Shown one piece after another: positions 37,755 to 47,412 of a stretch of DNA of 64,000 nucleotides (within the stretch, counting starts at the first letter, position 1; every line of letters starts with the position of its first letter). The stretch comes from an uncultured Lachnospiraceae bacterium (GTDB taxonomy: Bacteria; Bacillota; Clostridia; Lachnospirales; Lachnospiraceae). The stretch is from the NCBI GenBank assembly GCA_900548905.1, contig URMK01000030.1, positions 11,014 through 75,013 of the forward strand. The letters are read 5' to 3'. Made by a program: the position numbers and the translations under genes. The notes under the pieces were generated by a model, which was given only the letters and a program-made list of their open reading frames with translations, did not search any database and was not told where the DNA came from.

Positions 37755-39077
37755 ATGAAATGTAAACGTGTATTGGCGATGGCTGTAACGGCGGTGATGA
37801 CCTGCAGCCTTTTGACAGGATGCGGCAGCAGCACAGCGGGGGCCGGAGGATCCGAACCTGCCGGGAATACCGGAGACGGCACAAAGCAGAGCGCGGCGGC
37901 GGATACCGGCAGCGGGGAAAAAACAAATCTGAAATTTTATATCTGGAGCGATGAGGAAAACTATATTTCCAAGGTGGTGGAGCAGTATAATGCGCAGAGC
38001 GACAGCGTACACGTGGAAATGCTCAGCATTGCCAACGACAGCTATGACGATAAGCTTAAGGTTATGATGGCGGCAGGGGATGAAGCGGATATTGTGGATA
38101 TCAGGGGGCTTGCCCAGGTAACCCAGTACCGTGACACAGGTTCTTTGCTTGATTTAACGGATTTGGTGAAAAACAGTGAGCTGGATATCAGCAAATACGG
38201 TGCTATGTGGGATTCCAGCTATCCGGACGGACAGATCTTCGCGCTGCCCACAAGAACCACCTGCTGGATGCTGTTCTATAATCCGGATCTGCTGGAAGAG
38301 GCAGGCGTTAAAATGCCGGAGCAGCTTACCTGGACCGAATATGCCCAAATGGCGAAGGAGCTTACCAAAGGCGACGGCCCGGACAAGCAGTGGGGCGGTT
38401 ACTGGGTGGACTGGCATACCCAGTTCATTGCCACACAGCAGGGGGTATATGTAAACGCGGATGATGTTTCCGCCGTACAGGAATCCCTGGAGATGCTGAA
38501 CCAGCTGTATAATGTGGATAAAACCCATATGAGCCTTGGGGAGATGAAGGCCACCGATACCCAGTATCTGGCGGATTTTGAAAATAAAAGAGCGGCGCTG
38601 ATGCCTCAGGGCGAATGGATGATCAATATGCTTTTAAACGATACCAGCGCAGGTAAAACAGATGTGAACTGGGAAATTGCGCCTATGCCTATTCCGGACG
38701 GCGTGGAACCCGGCACCACCTGGGGACAGTTCCAGTTTGCGGGCATCACTTCCACCACAAAGCATCCCGAGGAATCCTTCGACTTCCTGAAATATCTGTG
38801 CGGACCGGAAGGCGCGGCAATTTATGCGAGCACCGGCATGGTACATGCGTACACGGATGAAGGCGCGGAAGCGGCATATAAGGAAGCGGTGGGCAAAGAT
38901 TCCGTATCCGTTATTTTTAATGCGAAGAAAGTGCAGGAATCCCCTGCATCCAGCAATTTTGACCAGATTCTGAACATCTACAAGGAAAATTCCGAGCTTT
39001 ATCTGTTAGGGGAAAAGACCATCGAAGAGACCATGGACAATTTCCTGAAGCAAAGGGAAGAATTGATGAAGCAATAG
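37755..39077 (+). CDS. Solute-binding lipoprotein (CUT1 sugar transporter)
   Basis: 440 residues with a lipobox LLTGC (Cys23) and a Gly/Ala/Ser linker. The mature protein has the compact family 1 solute-binding fold (TNLKFYIWSDEENYISKVVEQYN, DIVDIRGLAQVTQYRDTGSLLDL). It is shorter than the other two lipoproteins in the window and closer to MalE/UgpB. A terminator-like hairpin separates it from the permease genes, which would favour excess binding protein. Confidence 0.93.
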   Translation: MKCKRVLAMAVTAVMTCSLLTGCGSSTAGAGGSEPAGNTGDGTKQSAAADTGSGEKTNLKFYIWSDEENYISKVVEQYNAQSDSVHVEMLSIANDSYDDKLKVMMAAGDEADIVDIRGLAQVTQYRDTGSLLDLTDLVKNSELDISKYGAMWDSSYPDGQIFALPTRTTCWMLFYNPDLLEEAGVKMPEQLTWTEYAQMAKELTKGDGPDKQWGGYWVDWHTQFIATQQGVYVNADDVSAVQESLEMLNQLYNVDKTHMSLGEMKATDTQYLADFENKRAALMPQGEWMINMLLNDTSAGKTDVNWEIAPMPIPDGVEPGTTWGQFQFAGITSTTKHPEESFDFLKYLCGPEGAAIYASTGMVHAYTDEGAEAAYKEAVGKDSVSVIFNAKKVQESPASSNFDQILNIYKENSELYLLGEKTIEETMDNFLKQREELMKQ

Positions 39078-39092
39078 TGTGACTGTTCAGCA

Positions 39093-39117
39093 GGTCTGTG
39101 CATTTACTGTACAGACC
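39093..39117 (+). repeat. Dispersed hairpin element, copy 3 (diverged)
   Basis: GGTCTGTGCA, loop TTTAC, TGTACAGACC. Loop and inner stem match copy 2, but the outer stem has changed on both sides in a compensating way, keeping the pairing with one G-U wobble. It directly follows the lipoprotein gene. Confidence 0.65.
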
Positions 39118-39168
39118 GTAAGGTAACCGGTAAGGAACATAACAGGTATCAATAAAGACGGATTAGGG

Positions 39169-39211
39169 AAAGGGAGCGGGAAACCGTATAGGCGGGGAAC
39201 GCTCCCTTTTT
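39169..39211 (+). terminator. Attenuator-like hairpin between lipoprotein and permease genes
   Basis: AAAGGGAGCG pairs with CGCTCCCTTTTT and ends in a T run. Placement between binding-protein and permease genes suggests partial termination that sets their ratio. Confidence 0.7.
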
Positions 39212-39228
39212 CAGGAAAGGGTGAGAAT

Positions 39229-40134
39229 ATGGCAAAAAATGCGGCTTTGCCGAAACGTAAATTTAAAAAAGAATGGCTGAAGGGTTATCTTTTCATTCTG
39301 CCCAACTTTGCGGGTTTCCTCATTTTTATGGGGATCCCTATTATTATGGGGCTTGTCATTTCCTTTACCAATTATGACGGCTTCAAAACCTTTGATTTCG
39401 TGGGCTTGAGCAACTATATCAAGATGTTTAAGGATAAATATTTCCGGGTTTCCCTGGTTAATAACCTGATATATACCGGCGTTACGGTACCGTGCACCAT
39501 CGTGATCGCCCTGCTTCTGGCGGTGGCGCTGAATGTGGGGATCAAGGGAACGGGACTGTTTCGGACTTTTATTTTTTTCCCCAATATCAGCTCCATGGTT
39601 GCGGTGGGAATCGTATGGTCCATGATTTTCCATCCCACCAGGGGGCCTCTGAATCTGTTCCTTTCCCATATCGGAGTGAGCAATCCTCCCCAGTGGCTGG
39701 TGTCCTCAAGCACAGCTCTTTTGTCGGTAATGATCGTCGCTGTCTGGAAGCAGGCGGGCTATTACATGGTAATCATTCTTGCCGGGCTGCAGTCCATTCC
39801 GAAGCAGCTGTATGAAGCGGCGGAAATCGACGGGGCGAACGGGCTGAAGCGGTTTTTCCATATAACCCTTCCCATGCTTTCCCCCACGATGTTTATGGTG
39901 ACGATACTTTCCCTGATCAGTTCCTTCCAGGTGTTCGACCTGATATCCATCATGACGGAGGGCGGGCCGGGGCGCGCCACGAACGTGCTGGTTTACCGGA
40001 TTTATCAGGAGGGCTTTAAATACCTGAACTTCGGGTACGCGTCGGCGATGGCTTATTTCCTGTTCCTTATCATCTTGATCATTACGCTGATCCAGTTCCG
40101 GGGGCAGAAGAAATGGGTTACCTATATGCAGTAA
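39229..40134 (+). CDS. ABC sugar transporter permease 1 (CUT1, UgpA/MalF type)
   Basis: 301 residues with six membrane helices and the EAA loop (YEAAEIDGANGLKRFFHITLP). It begins after the hairpin with GGAAAGG as ribosome site. Forms a heterodimer with the next permease. Confidence 0.94.
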   Translation: MAKNAALPKRKFKKEWLKGYLFILPNFAGFLIFMGIPIIMGLVISFTNYDGFKTFDFVGLSNYIKMFKDKYFRVSLVNNLIYTGVTVPCTIVIALLLAVALNVGIKGTGLFRTFIFFPNISSMVAVGIVWSMIFHPTRGPLNLFLSHIGVSNPPQWLVSSSTALLSVMIVAVWKQAGYYMVIILAGLQSIPKQLYEAAEIDGANGLKRFFHITLPMLSPTMFMVTILSLISSFQVFDLISIMTEGGPGRATNVLVYRIYQEGFKYLNFGYASAMAYFLFLIILIITLIQFRGQKKWVTYMQ

Positions 40135-40150
40135 AAGGGAGGAGCAAACA

Positions 40151-40993
40151 ATGCTTACGAAATCATATAAAACAAAAATACGCATCCAGCATTCCGTTTT
40201 ATTCGCGGTACTGCTGGTGATCGGCCTGACGATGCTGGTGCCGTTCTTCTGGACCCTGTCCTCATCCCTGAAATATGACAGGGAAATCTTTGAGTATCCC
40301 ATCAAATGGATACCCGAGGTGCTCCGCTGGTCCAATTACGAAGAGGTGTGGACGAGGGTGAATTTCCTCACCTATTATCTGAATACCATTAAACTGTCGC
40401 TGATAGTTACCATAGGCCAGGTGGTTACCTGCTCCCTGGCCGCCTATTCCTTTGCCAAAATGGACTATCCGGGGAGGGATAAAATTTTCCTCTGTTATCT
40501 GGCTACCATGATGGTGCCCTGGCATGCCATCATGATCCCCCAGTTTATCATCATTAAAAACCTGGGTTTCTATGACAGCCATTGGTCCATTATTTTAATG
40601 AACCTGTTCAGCGCCTTCGGCGTGTTCCTGCTGCGGCAGTTCATGCTGGGAATCCCCATGGAGCTGTCCGAAGCGGCGCGGATCGACGGCTGCGGGGAAC
40701 TGAAAATCTATTCCCAAATCATACTCCCCATGTGCAAGCCCGGCCTGGCTACGCTGGTGGTATTTACCTTTAATTTCATGTGGAATGATTACATGGGGCC
40801 TATGATCTACCTGAATACGGATAAATTAAAAACAATCCAAATCGGGCTGGCCGCCTTCCGGACGGAATACGGAGCGGAATACGGGCTGATTATGGCGGGC
40901 ACGGTCTGTTCGCTGCTGCCTATGGTACTGATTTACTGTGCGGCACAGAAATATCTGATAGAAGGAATCGCATTCTCCGGATTGAAGGGGTAA
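40151..40993 (+). CDS. ABC sugar transporter permease 2 (CUT1, UgpE/MalG type)
   Basis: 280 residues, MalG-like, with the EAA loop (SEAARIDGCGELKIYSQIILP) and the C-terminus KYLIEGIAFSGLKG. It starts 16 bp after the first permease. As in the other two systems no ATPase gene follows. Confidence 0.94.
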   Translation: MLTKSYKTKIRIQHSVLFAVLLVIGLTMLVPFFWTLSSSLKYDREIFEYPIKWIPEVLRWSNYEEVWTRVNFLTYYLNTIKLSLIVTIGQVVTCSLAAYSFAKMDYPGRDKIFLCYLATMMVPWHAIMIPQFIIIKNLGFYDSHWSIILMNLFSAFGVFLLRQFMLGIPMELSEAARIDGCGELKIYSQIILPMCKPGLATLVVFTFNFMWNDYMGPMIYLNTDKLKTIQIGLAAFRTEYGAEYGLIMAGTVCSLLPMVLIYCAAQKYLIEGIAFSGLKG

Positions 40994-41097
40994 GGGGAAG
41001 ACAGATAGTCAAAGATTACATTTTAATATGCCGGAAGCTGTCTTGCAAAGACGGGCCGGAACACAGTTGAACATCCCTTGACGCCGGATGCGTCTCG

Positions 41098-41847
41098 TTA
41101 TTCGGCTTCCCACCGGAAGAATCTGACCGCGATCACGCTGCAGCAAAGCAGCAGGATTCCGAGAATACATACCGGGAGCAGGACATCCTCCAGGGGAAGC
41201 CCCAGAGATGCGGCCTTCAGCAGCTTAATCCCTTGTGTCAGCGGCATAAAATCCGCAATACGACGCAGGGCATCCGGCAGGATCTCGTAGGGCAGTGTGG
41301 TCCCGGACAGAAGCAGCATGGGGAAATACAGGATGCTTGCCGCGATGCCCGCTGTTTTCGTATCCGGTGCGATGCCGCCCACCATCATGCCTATGCTGAA
41401 GATGGACAGCATCACCAGAAGATAACAGGAGAAAAAGACGGCCGGGCGGCCGGGCAGGCGGCAGCCGAACACCAGGACGGCGCAGGCATAAACCAGAAGC
41501 AGGGACACCAGGGCGTAGGCGGCGTAAATAGCCACATGCACAGCAAGGAGCATGACCGGGCTCACCGGCGTTACCTGAAAACGCTTCAGCACCTTTTTCT
41601 GCCGGTAGTCGGACACCAGCAGGGGCAGACCCATGACGCCGCCGGCACAGATGGCAATGGTGGTCACGGCTCCGAAGGACTGCTCCAGAAAGGTATAGGG
41701 AGAGCCGGGATAAGCCGGTTCCCCTCCGTAGATCATACCGAGGATACATACCATGACCACAGGGAGGCAGACGGCAAAAATAAACATGTCCATTCCCCGC
41801 AGGGACAGTTTGGCTTCAATCTTAAAAAGAGTTCCGAATGTTTTCAT
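41098..41847 (-). CDS. ABC-2 type exporter permease
   Basis: 249 residues from ATG 41847, whose ATGA overlaps the stop of the ATPase gene. About six membrane helices, with the ABC-2 family pattern of a large first loop and LYFPMLLLSGTTLPYEILP before the last helices. Together with the ATPase it forms a small exporter of the drug or peptide type; substrate unknown. Likely controlled by the tandem MerR regulator upstream. Confidence 0.87.
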   Translation of the reverse strand: MKTFGTLFKIEAKLSLRGMDMFIFAVCLPVVMVCILGMIYGGEPAYPGSPYTFLEQSFGAVTTIAICAGGVMGLPLLVSDYRQKKVLKRFQVTPVSPVMLLAVHVAIYAAYALVSLLLVYACAVLVFGCRLPGRPAVFFSCYLLVMLSIFSIGMMVGGIAPDTKTAGIAASILYFPMLLLSGTTLPYEILPDALRRIADFMPLTQGIKLLKAASLGLPLEDVLLPVCILGILLLCCSVIAVRFFRWEAE

Positions 41848-42563
41848 GATTCCTCCTGTTCCATAAACCAAAGGTAAGCGTCCTCCAACGTATCGTGGGG
41901 ACTTTGCGCCACAGCGCCGTCAACTGTGCCCTCAAAAAGAATCCGGCCTTTTTTCAGCATGGCGATTCTGTCGCAGAGCACCGTCACCTCATCCATAAAA
42001 TGAGAGGTCAGCAGAATTGTGAGGCCCTTCTGCCTGAGAGCTGCCAGATGGCTCCATACCTCCCTGCGGGCTTTGGCATCCAGGCCCGTGGTCAGTTCGT
42101 CCAGGAATACCACCTCCGGTCCGGGAATCAGGGCGAGCACGATAAAAAGGCGCTGCTTTTGCCCGCCGGACAGGGCGCTGACCATACTGTTTGCTTTGTC
42201 GGCCAGTCCGAACTGCTCCAAAAGTTCTCCGTAATGTTCCGTCCTGTGATACAAAGAAGCGGTTTCTTCGCATAATTCTTTCACCCGTATCCGCTCCGGA
42301 TAATAGGGCTCCTGAAATTGCACCCCGGTCTTTTGAAAAAGTTTTTTGCGTTCCCGTACAGGATCCATGCCGAGAATTTCCACGCTGCCGGCATCCGGCC
42401 TGCGGGTTCCCAGCAGACATTCAAGAATGGTGCTCTTTCCCGCGCCGTTTTCCCCCAAAAGCCCGTAGATCTCACCGGACGTTACGGAAAAGGAAATATC
42501 CCGGACGGCAGGGACTCCATGATAGGCCTTGCACAGCCCGTTTACGTTGATTGTTTTTTCCAT
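41844..42563 (-). CDS. ABC exporter ATP-binding protein
   Basis: 239 residues with all nucleotide-binding motifs: Walker A GENGAGKST, signature ALSGGQKQR, Walker B EVVFLDE and the switch His in LLTSHFMDE. The C-terminal extension is short. Works with the adjacent ABC-2 permease. Resembles drug/antibiotic self-protection transporters in layout, but no biosynthetic genes are near. Confidence 0.94.
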   Translation of the reverse strand: MEKTINVNGLCKAYHGVPAVRDISFSVTSGEIYGLLGENGAGKSTILECLLGTRRPDAGSVEILGMDPVRERKKLFQKTGVQFQEPYYPERIRVKELCEETASLYHRTEHYGELLEQFGLADKANSMVSALSGGQKQRLFIVLALIPGPEVVFLDELTTGLDAKARREVWSHLAALRQKGLTILLTSHFMDEVTVLCDRIAMLKKGRILFEGTVDGAVAQSPHDTLEDAYLWFMEQEES

Positions 42564-42589
42564 TGTTTTCCTCCTTGTGTGTGGTCGGA

Positions 42590-42620
42590 ACGTAACTGTG
42601 AAGATACGGAACCGTTACGT
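42590..42620. promoter_or_regulatory. Inverted repeat before the ABC exporter, likely MerR site
   Basis: ACGTAAC (42590-42596) and GTTACGT (42614-42620) are inverted with 17 bp between, in the short region between the regulator and the exporter genes. MerR proteins bind such repeats inside long promoter spacers. Confidence 0.5.
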
Positions 42621-42633
42621 CAGAACAAAGAAT

Positions 42634-42657
42634 AACACCAGCACAAAGTCTGGTGTT
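42634..42657 (-). terminator. Hairpin at the end of the MerR gene
   Basis: AACACCAG and CTGGTGTT around an 8-base loop; it overlaps the regulator stop codon and is followed on the minus strand by ATTCTTTG, a weak T tract. Confidence 0.5.
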
Positions 42658-43420
42658 AAAGTGGAGGGTTATTTTCCTGCTCTTTTTTCAGTTCCATTAA
42701 TTCCGCCAGAATCAGGCGGAAATTTTTACGGGCATGGGACAGGGAAGACAGCAGGCTGTCGCAGGCGCTGAAAATATCCTCCTGTTCTTCCGGTGTATCG
42801 ATAACGGCCCGGATATCCGCGGCAGGGTTGACGGTCAGGGCCTGGAGCATGCGCAGGATCGCGGCCAGGGAATAGTTTGCACAGCGCAGGGAGCGGATGA
42901 TTTTCAGACGCCGGATATCATTTTCCGTATAGACGCGGTAGCCGTTGCATTTCCTTTTTACCTGAAGCAGGCCGTTAAGCTCCCAATTGCGCAGGGTATC
43001 AATAGTTACCCCCAGACAATCGGCGGTTTCCTTTCGGGTAAGCGGACGGAAGCCGGAGGAAGGGGGAAGTTCCTCCAGCAGATTCCGGGCGATGCGCACG
43101 GCCTCCTCCGCATGTTCTGTTTCCATGGCAGTCTGGTGCAGGTAGCTTTCCGTCAGCCGGACAGCTTCTGTAAAATCGCATTTCGCGGCTGTTTTGATGA
43201 TAGCCACCGCCTGCCTTCGCAGTCCGTTCTGAAGGACCTCGACCTGGAGGGCCAGCCGGGCGATACCAAACTGGCGGATATGGAGATCCGTAAAGACGCG
43301 GTAACCGTTGGCTTTGCGTTCCGGCGGGGTGATGAGGTGCAGTTCTTCATATAACCGCACGGTATTGGGATGGACCCCGATTATTTCGGCAACCTGTGAG
43401 GTTGAATAGGTTTGTTTCAT
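42656..43420 (-). CDS. Tandem MerR-type regulator with two HTH domains
   Basis: 254 residues with two separate MerR DNA-binding domains: residues 5-70 (STSQVAEIIGVHPNTVRLYEELHLITPPE) and about 125-195 (LTRKETADCLGVTIDTLRNWELNGLLQVK). Each is followed by the NGYRV wing. Usual MerR proteins have one such domain and act as dimers; two in one chain may bind asymmetric or extended sites. The C-terminal helix could be a sensor or dimer helix. It sits just upstream of the exporter on the same strand, so local regulation is likely. Confidence 0.85.
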   Translation of the reverse strand: MKQTYSTSQVAEIIGVHPNTVRLYEELHLITPPERKANGYRVFTDLHIRQFGIARLALQVEVLQNGLRRQAVAIIKTAAKCDFTEAVRLTESYLHQTAMETEHAEEAVRIARNLLEELPPSSGFRPLTRKETADCLGVTIDTLRNWELNGLLQVKRKCNGYRVYTENDIRRLKIIRSLRCANYSLAAILRMLQALTVNPAADIRAVIDTPEEQEDIFSACDSLLSSLSHARKNFRLILAELMELKKEQENNPPL

Positions 43421-43460
43421 GTCTTGTCTCCGTTAAGCAGGTGTATAGGCAAGAGGGGAC

Positions 43461-45191
43461 TCATGCGGCTGTTTTTATCTGTTTGCCGACAGTCAGCCGT
43501 ACCGTACAGCCTGTGCCCGGAGCGGCTTCTATGCTCATCCCGAAGGCAGGACCATAGTAAAGCTTGATCCGTTCCTCAACGTTACGCAGGCCAATACCGC
43601 CCGGCCATACGGCTTTTTCATCCGGCACCGCTGTTGGATCAAAGCCCACACCGTTGTCTGTTACGGTAAAGATCAGTGTATCACCTGACTCGTGCAAGCT
43701 TATACGGATCCGGCCGGGGGTGTCTGATGGCTTGATGCCGTGATAGATGCTGTTCTCCACAATCGGCTGCAGGAGGAGCTTCGGAATGACATAATCCAGC
43801 AGTTCCTCCGGAGCGGTAATCTCATAACGGAGTTTATCCCCGTAACGTTCCTTTTGAATATAGAGGTATTGCCGCACATGATCCAGTTCGTCTTCCACGG
43901 TAACCAGCTCCCTCCCGCCATTGAGGGACAGACGGAAAAAGGCCGCCAGAGATTTGGTGAGGGCGATGACCTTGGCACTGTCGCCAAACTCGGCCATCCA
44001 GACAATGGTGTCAAGCGTGTTGTAGAGGAAATGAGGGTTGATCTGGCTTACCAGGGCGTTTAGCTCGGCCTGGTGCAGCGTCTCTTCTTTGGCGGAGATT
44101 TCGCCCATCAGTTCCCGGATACGGCGGATCATCCGGTTATAGTTTCCTGTCAGTACCTCCACTTCATAAAAACTGTTCTTCCGTACGCTGATCTCCGCCA
44201 GCTTTTCGATCTCTTCCATGCCCCGTTCCAGTTCGGCCATGGGGGCAGAGAGCCTGCGGGTGAAAAGAAAACCAAGCAGCACCACCATACAAAAGAGCAG
44301 CCCTCCCGTGAGAAGCACCGCTTCCAGAAGCTGTCGTTCCAGTATTTTAAGAGTATCCAGGGACACTACGCCCACCATAGTCCAACCGGCCGTTTCAATC
44401 TGTGTTTGATAGGTGAGTATATTCTGTCCCTTGTCATAGCTGTCCCCCTCCTCCCGGATTGCCAGCAGCTGTTCCTGTCTGGCCGGATCGGAGAAATAAC
44501 CGGTATCCCGGTGGTAAACCGGTTCGTTTTTGTTGTTGAGGAGAAAGACATACCCTTCTGTGCCCAAATCCAGGCTGCGTAAATGATCCTCAATAACACT
44601 GTACTCCATATCGATCAGCAGTACACCCAGATTCTTTCCCTCTTCATCAGTGATCTCGGTGCTTACCGAAATCACCCAGTTATCCTTGTCGGAAGAAAAG
44701 CTCTGCATCCGGGCTCCGGTGAGCAGGGGCATGGTATTATGGATCGATTCCATATACCAGTCTTCTTTCATCATATCCTCCGAGACCGACATATCGAGGT
44801 CTGCCTCATTGGAGAGAATGCGTCCGTCTTTTGATACCACTACAACTGATTTGATGGAAGGATCATTTTCCAGCAGCGTACTGATACGGGCCAGCAGTCC
44901 GTCCCGCAGGCTTTCGTCATCCCCGGACAGGTACAGCCGGAGAGCGGGTTCACTGGCGAATACATTAGACTCGCCCTTGATGCGATCGATATAGGTGCCG
45001 ATGTTGGCTCCGCTCATTTCCAGCAGATCATGGGTTTTAGAAACCATTTCGTCCATCAGCAGATTGGCGGCGAAAAAGTAGACCGCACCGCTGAGAAGCA
45101 GGATTACCGCCAGCCCCACAGCCAAAGAGAACAGAGAGAGCTGGACACTGAAGCGTCTGAACCAGTTAGGAAGCTCATATATTTTTTTCAT
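43461..45191 (-). CDS. Sensor histidine kinase, YesM type
   Basis: 576 residues from ATG 45191 (GGAGG upstream); the start overlaps the regulator end by 17 bp. Two membrane helices enclose a dCache-like sensing domain (SNEADLDMSVSEDMMKEDWYMESI and TEGYVFLLNNKNEPVYH are Cache features). HAMP, then His387 in QINPHFLYNTLDTI and HATPase (PIVENSIYHGI, VTDNGVGFDP, GGIGLRNVEERI). Paired with the AraC-type regulator. No sugar transporter is adjacent, so the target lies elsewhere or is the MsrAB region. Confidence 0.93.
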   Translation of the reverse strand: MKKIYELPNWFRRFSVQLSLFSLAVGLAVILLLSGAVYFFAANLLMDEMVSKTHDLLEMSGANIGTYIDRIKGESNVFASEPALRLYLSGDDESLRDGLLARISTLLENDPSIKSVVVVSKDGRILSNEADLDMSVSEDMMKEDWYMESIHNTMPLLTGARMQSFSSDKDNWVISVSTEITDEEGKNLGVLLIDMEYSVIEDHLRSLDLGTEGYVFLLNNKNEPVYHRDTGYFSDPARQEQLLAIREEGDSYDKGQNILTYQTQIETAGWTMVGVVSLDTLKILERQLLEAVLLTGGLLFCMVVLLGFLFTRRLSAPMAELERGMEEIEKLAEISVRKNSFYEVEVLTGNYNRMIRRIRELMGEISAKEETLHQAELNALVSQINPHFLYNTLDTIVWMAEFGDSAKVIALTKSLAAFFRLSLNGGRELVTVEDELDHVRQYLYIQKERYGDKLRYEITAPEELLDYVIPKLLLQPIVENSIYHGIKPSDTPGRIRISLHESGDTLIFTVTDNGVGFDPTAVPDEKAVWPGGIGLRNVEERIKLYYGPAFGMSIEAAPGTGCTVRLTVGKQIKTAA

Positions 45192-45954
45192 GTCCTGCCT
45201 CCATCCGGTATTCCTTCGGCGTTTTATGAAACTTACGGCGAAAACAGACACTGAAATAGTTGGGGTCTTCGATGCCTACCGCCATTGCGATCTCATAGTT
45301 TTTCATCTGTGTGGACAACAGCAGGATTTTTGCCCGTTCCAGCCGCAGATCCAACAGATAATCCCTGAAGTTACCTCCCAGGCATTTCTTAAAAAGCGTA
45401 CTCAGATAGCTTATGCTGTAACCGAGTTCGGCAGCCATAACCCCGAGGGAAAACCCGGGATCCGACAGATGGGCTTCCAGCAATTCGGATATTTGTGTCC
45501 GCACACTTTGGTCGCCTTCCGTACCGGCATCCACCGCCAGCTTATCCACCGCATGGCGAACAGCGGCAAAGCTGTCCGCTTCTTTTTTCTTTTCAACAAG
45601 GCGGAACAGCAGATTTTGTACATCGTCTCTGGAAAAAGGTTTTAAGGCATAGTCATCAACCCCAACCTTGATGGCGCGGATTGCATAGTCCAGATAATCG
45701 TAGCCGGTCAGGATGGCAATTTTCACGGATGGATCCCGCTCCTTTGCCAGGCGGCAGAATTCCAGGCCGTTCATCCGCGGCATATTGATATCGGCTAAAA
45801 TCAGATCAATCTGTTTTTGTTCCAGGATTGTCAGGGCTTCTTCACCGTTCTCCGCCTCAAAGCAGGCATCGATGCCCAGACCGTCGAAATCAATTAATTC
45901 CCGGATCCCCCGCCGAATGATGCTTTCATCGTCCACGACCAGCAGATAATACAT
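45175..45954 (-). CDS. Response regulator, REC plus AraC-type HTH (YesN family)
   Basis: 259 residues from ATG 45954, with AGGAGG upstream; the longer frame to 46041 has no ribosome site. Receiver: VVDDES, phosphoacceptor Asp in LILADINMPRMNG, YALKPFS lysine. C-terminal AraC domain (AVGIEDPNYFSVCFRRKFHKTPKEYR). Its gene leads the two-gene kinase operon. Confidence 0.93.
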   Translation of the reverse strand: MYYLLVVDDESIIRRGIRELIDFDGLGIDACFEAENGEEALTILEQKQIDLILADINMPRMNGLEFCRLAKERDPSVKIAILTGYDYLDYAIRAIKVGVDDYALKPFSRDDVQNLLFRLVEKKKEADSFAAVRHAVDKLAVDAGTEGDQSVRTQISELLEAHLSDPGFSLGVMAAELGYSISYLSTLFKKCLGGNFRDYLLDLRLERAKILLLSTQMKNYEIAMAVGIEDPNYFSVCFRRKFHKTPKEYRMEAGHEKNI

Positions 45955-46104
45955 AAGACTGTGTCCTCCTTCTGAAAAGATAGCCTGTCCGGGCCGGCGC
46001 CGCATCCATAAGCCCGCACCGGGTTCATGGGAGTCCCTCACAGATCCAATTTATTATACAGCGCCTGGCCGTTCAGAACAAGCCTGCGGCTTTCCGCATC
46101 CTTC

Positions 46105-47250
46105 TTACTTTTCAAAAAGCGGAAGAAGATAGCCATAGCCCTCTGCTTCCATATCATGATACGGTACAAAACGAAGGGAGGCGCTGTTAATGCAGTAACG
46201 CAATCCACCCGTCTTTGCAGGGCCGTCGTCAAAAACATGCCCCAGATGTGAATCTCCCGCACGGCTCCGTACTTCCGTGCGTACCATATTGAACTGGGTG
46301 TCTGTATCCTCAGTCACAACTTCCGGGATAATCGGCTTGGAAAAACTGGGCCAGCCGCAGCCGGATTCAAACTTATCCTCGGAACTAAACAGAGGCTCCC
46401 CGGTAACGACATCAACATAGATACCTTTGTCGAACTTGTCGGCATACTCGTTGCTGTAGGGGCGTTCTGTATCGTTCATCTGTGTGACCCGGTATTGGAT
46501 ATCCGTCAGCGTGTCCTTCAGGACCTCATCGCTGGGAACGGGATAATTCTCAGCCTGGATCAGGCTGGATAAATCCGTCATACCCAGGCCTTCTTCTTCT
46601 ATAAATTTGTCCGCATCGTTGAGGTTAATATGGCAGTAGCCTCCCGGATTTTTATCCAGGTAGTCCTGGTGATAATCCTCCGCAAGATAAAAAGTAACCA
46701 AAGGCAGAACCTCTGTGGCAATTTCCTCTTCATACTTTTCCTGTTGTACGGCAATCACGGCCGCCGCTGTATCCTTATCCGCTTCATCCACATAGTAGAT
46801 ACCGGAACGGTATTGGTTCCCTCTGTCATTTCCCTGCTTATCCACGCTGACGGGATCCACTACCCTGAAAAATCCTTCCAGGATTTGTTCCGTTGAGATA
46901 CGGGTGGTATCATAGACGACCATAACCGTTTCCGCATAGCCGGTGTTATTGCTGCACACTTGTTCGTAAGTAGGGTTTTCCGTAGTTCCGTTCGCATAAC
47001 CCACATCGGTCTTGTATACGCCGGGCAGCTTTTTCAGGTAGGCCTCAATCCCCCAAAAACACCCGCCTGCAAGATAGATTGTATGGAGATCTTCTTCGTT
47101 TACCGCCATATTTGCCTCATTAACCGCCATTTCCCTAGTCTCTCCTTCCCTGTTTCCGTCACCCTGCGTCGCTGCAGTACATGCCGCCATGATTGTCATA
47201 GCAGTAACCGCTATTGCCGTACATATAGTTAGTAGTTTCTTTTTTTTCAT
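46105..47250 (-). CDS. msrAB: Surface lipoprotein MsrA-MsrB fusion, methionine sulfoxide reductase
   Basis: 381 residues: lipoprotein signal peptide with lipobox IMAAC (Cys24), MsrA domain with the catalytic Cys64 in [12 protein letters not shown], and MsrB domain ([26 protein letters not shown]) with catalytic Cys353 in [13 protein letters not shown]. The two domains repair S- and R-methionine sulfoxide respectively. The MsrB part lacks the zinc-binding CxxC pairs, as in the MsrAB fusions of other Firmicutes. Secretion points to repair of surface proteins or defence against host oxidants. Reductant partner (thioredoxin-like) is not in the window. Confidence 0.95.
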   Translation of the reverse strand: MKKKKLLTICTAIAVTAMTIMAACTAATQGDGNREGETREMAVNEANMAVNEEDLHTIYLAGGCFWGIEAYLKKLPGVYKTDVGYANGTTENPTYEQVCSNNTGYAETVMVVYDTTRISTEQILEGFFRVVDPVSVDKQGNDRGNQYRSGIYYVDEADKDTAAAVIAVQQEKYEEEIATEVLPLVTFYLAEDYHQDYLDKNPGGYCHINLNDADKFIEEEGLGMTDLSSLIQAENYPVPSDEVLKDTLTDIQYRVTQMNDTERPYSNEYADKFDKGIYVDVVTGEPLFSSEDKFESGCGWPSFSKPIIPEVVTEDTDTQFNMVRTEVRSRAGDSHLGHVFDDGPAKTGGLRYCINSASLRFVPYHDMEAEGYGYLLPLFEK

Positions 47251-47412
47251 GCTGCTGCTCCTTTCCGTCCCGTCGGTAATCGCTTCGGGACTGCTTATGT
47301 ATTTATTGTAAACGCAGGGGATGCAAATGGTAATGGAACAGCTTTCGATGTTTCTTAGTTTTTATACGGTATTCTTATTTCATTTCTCCGCGCGTATGCG
47401 GTTATAACTTCT

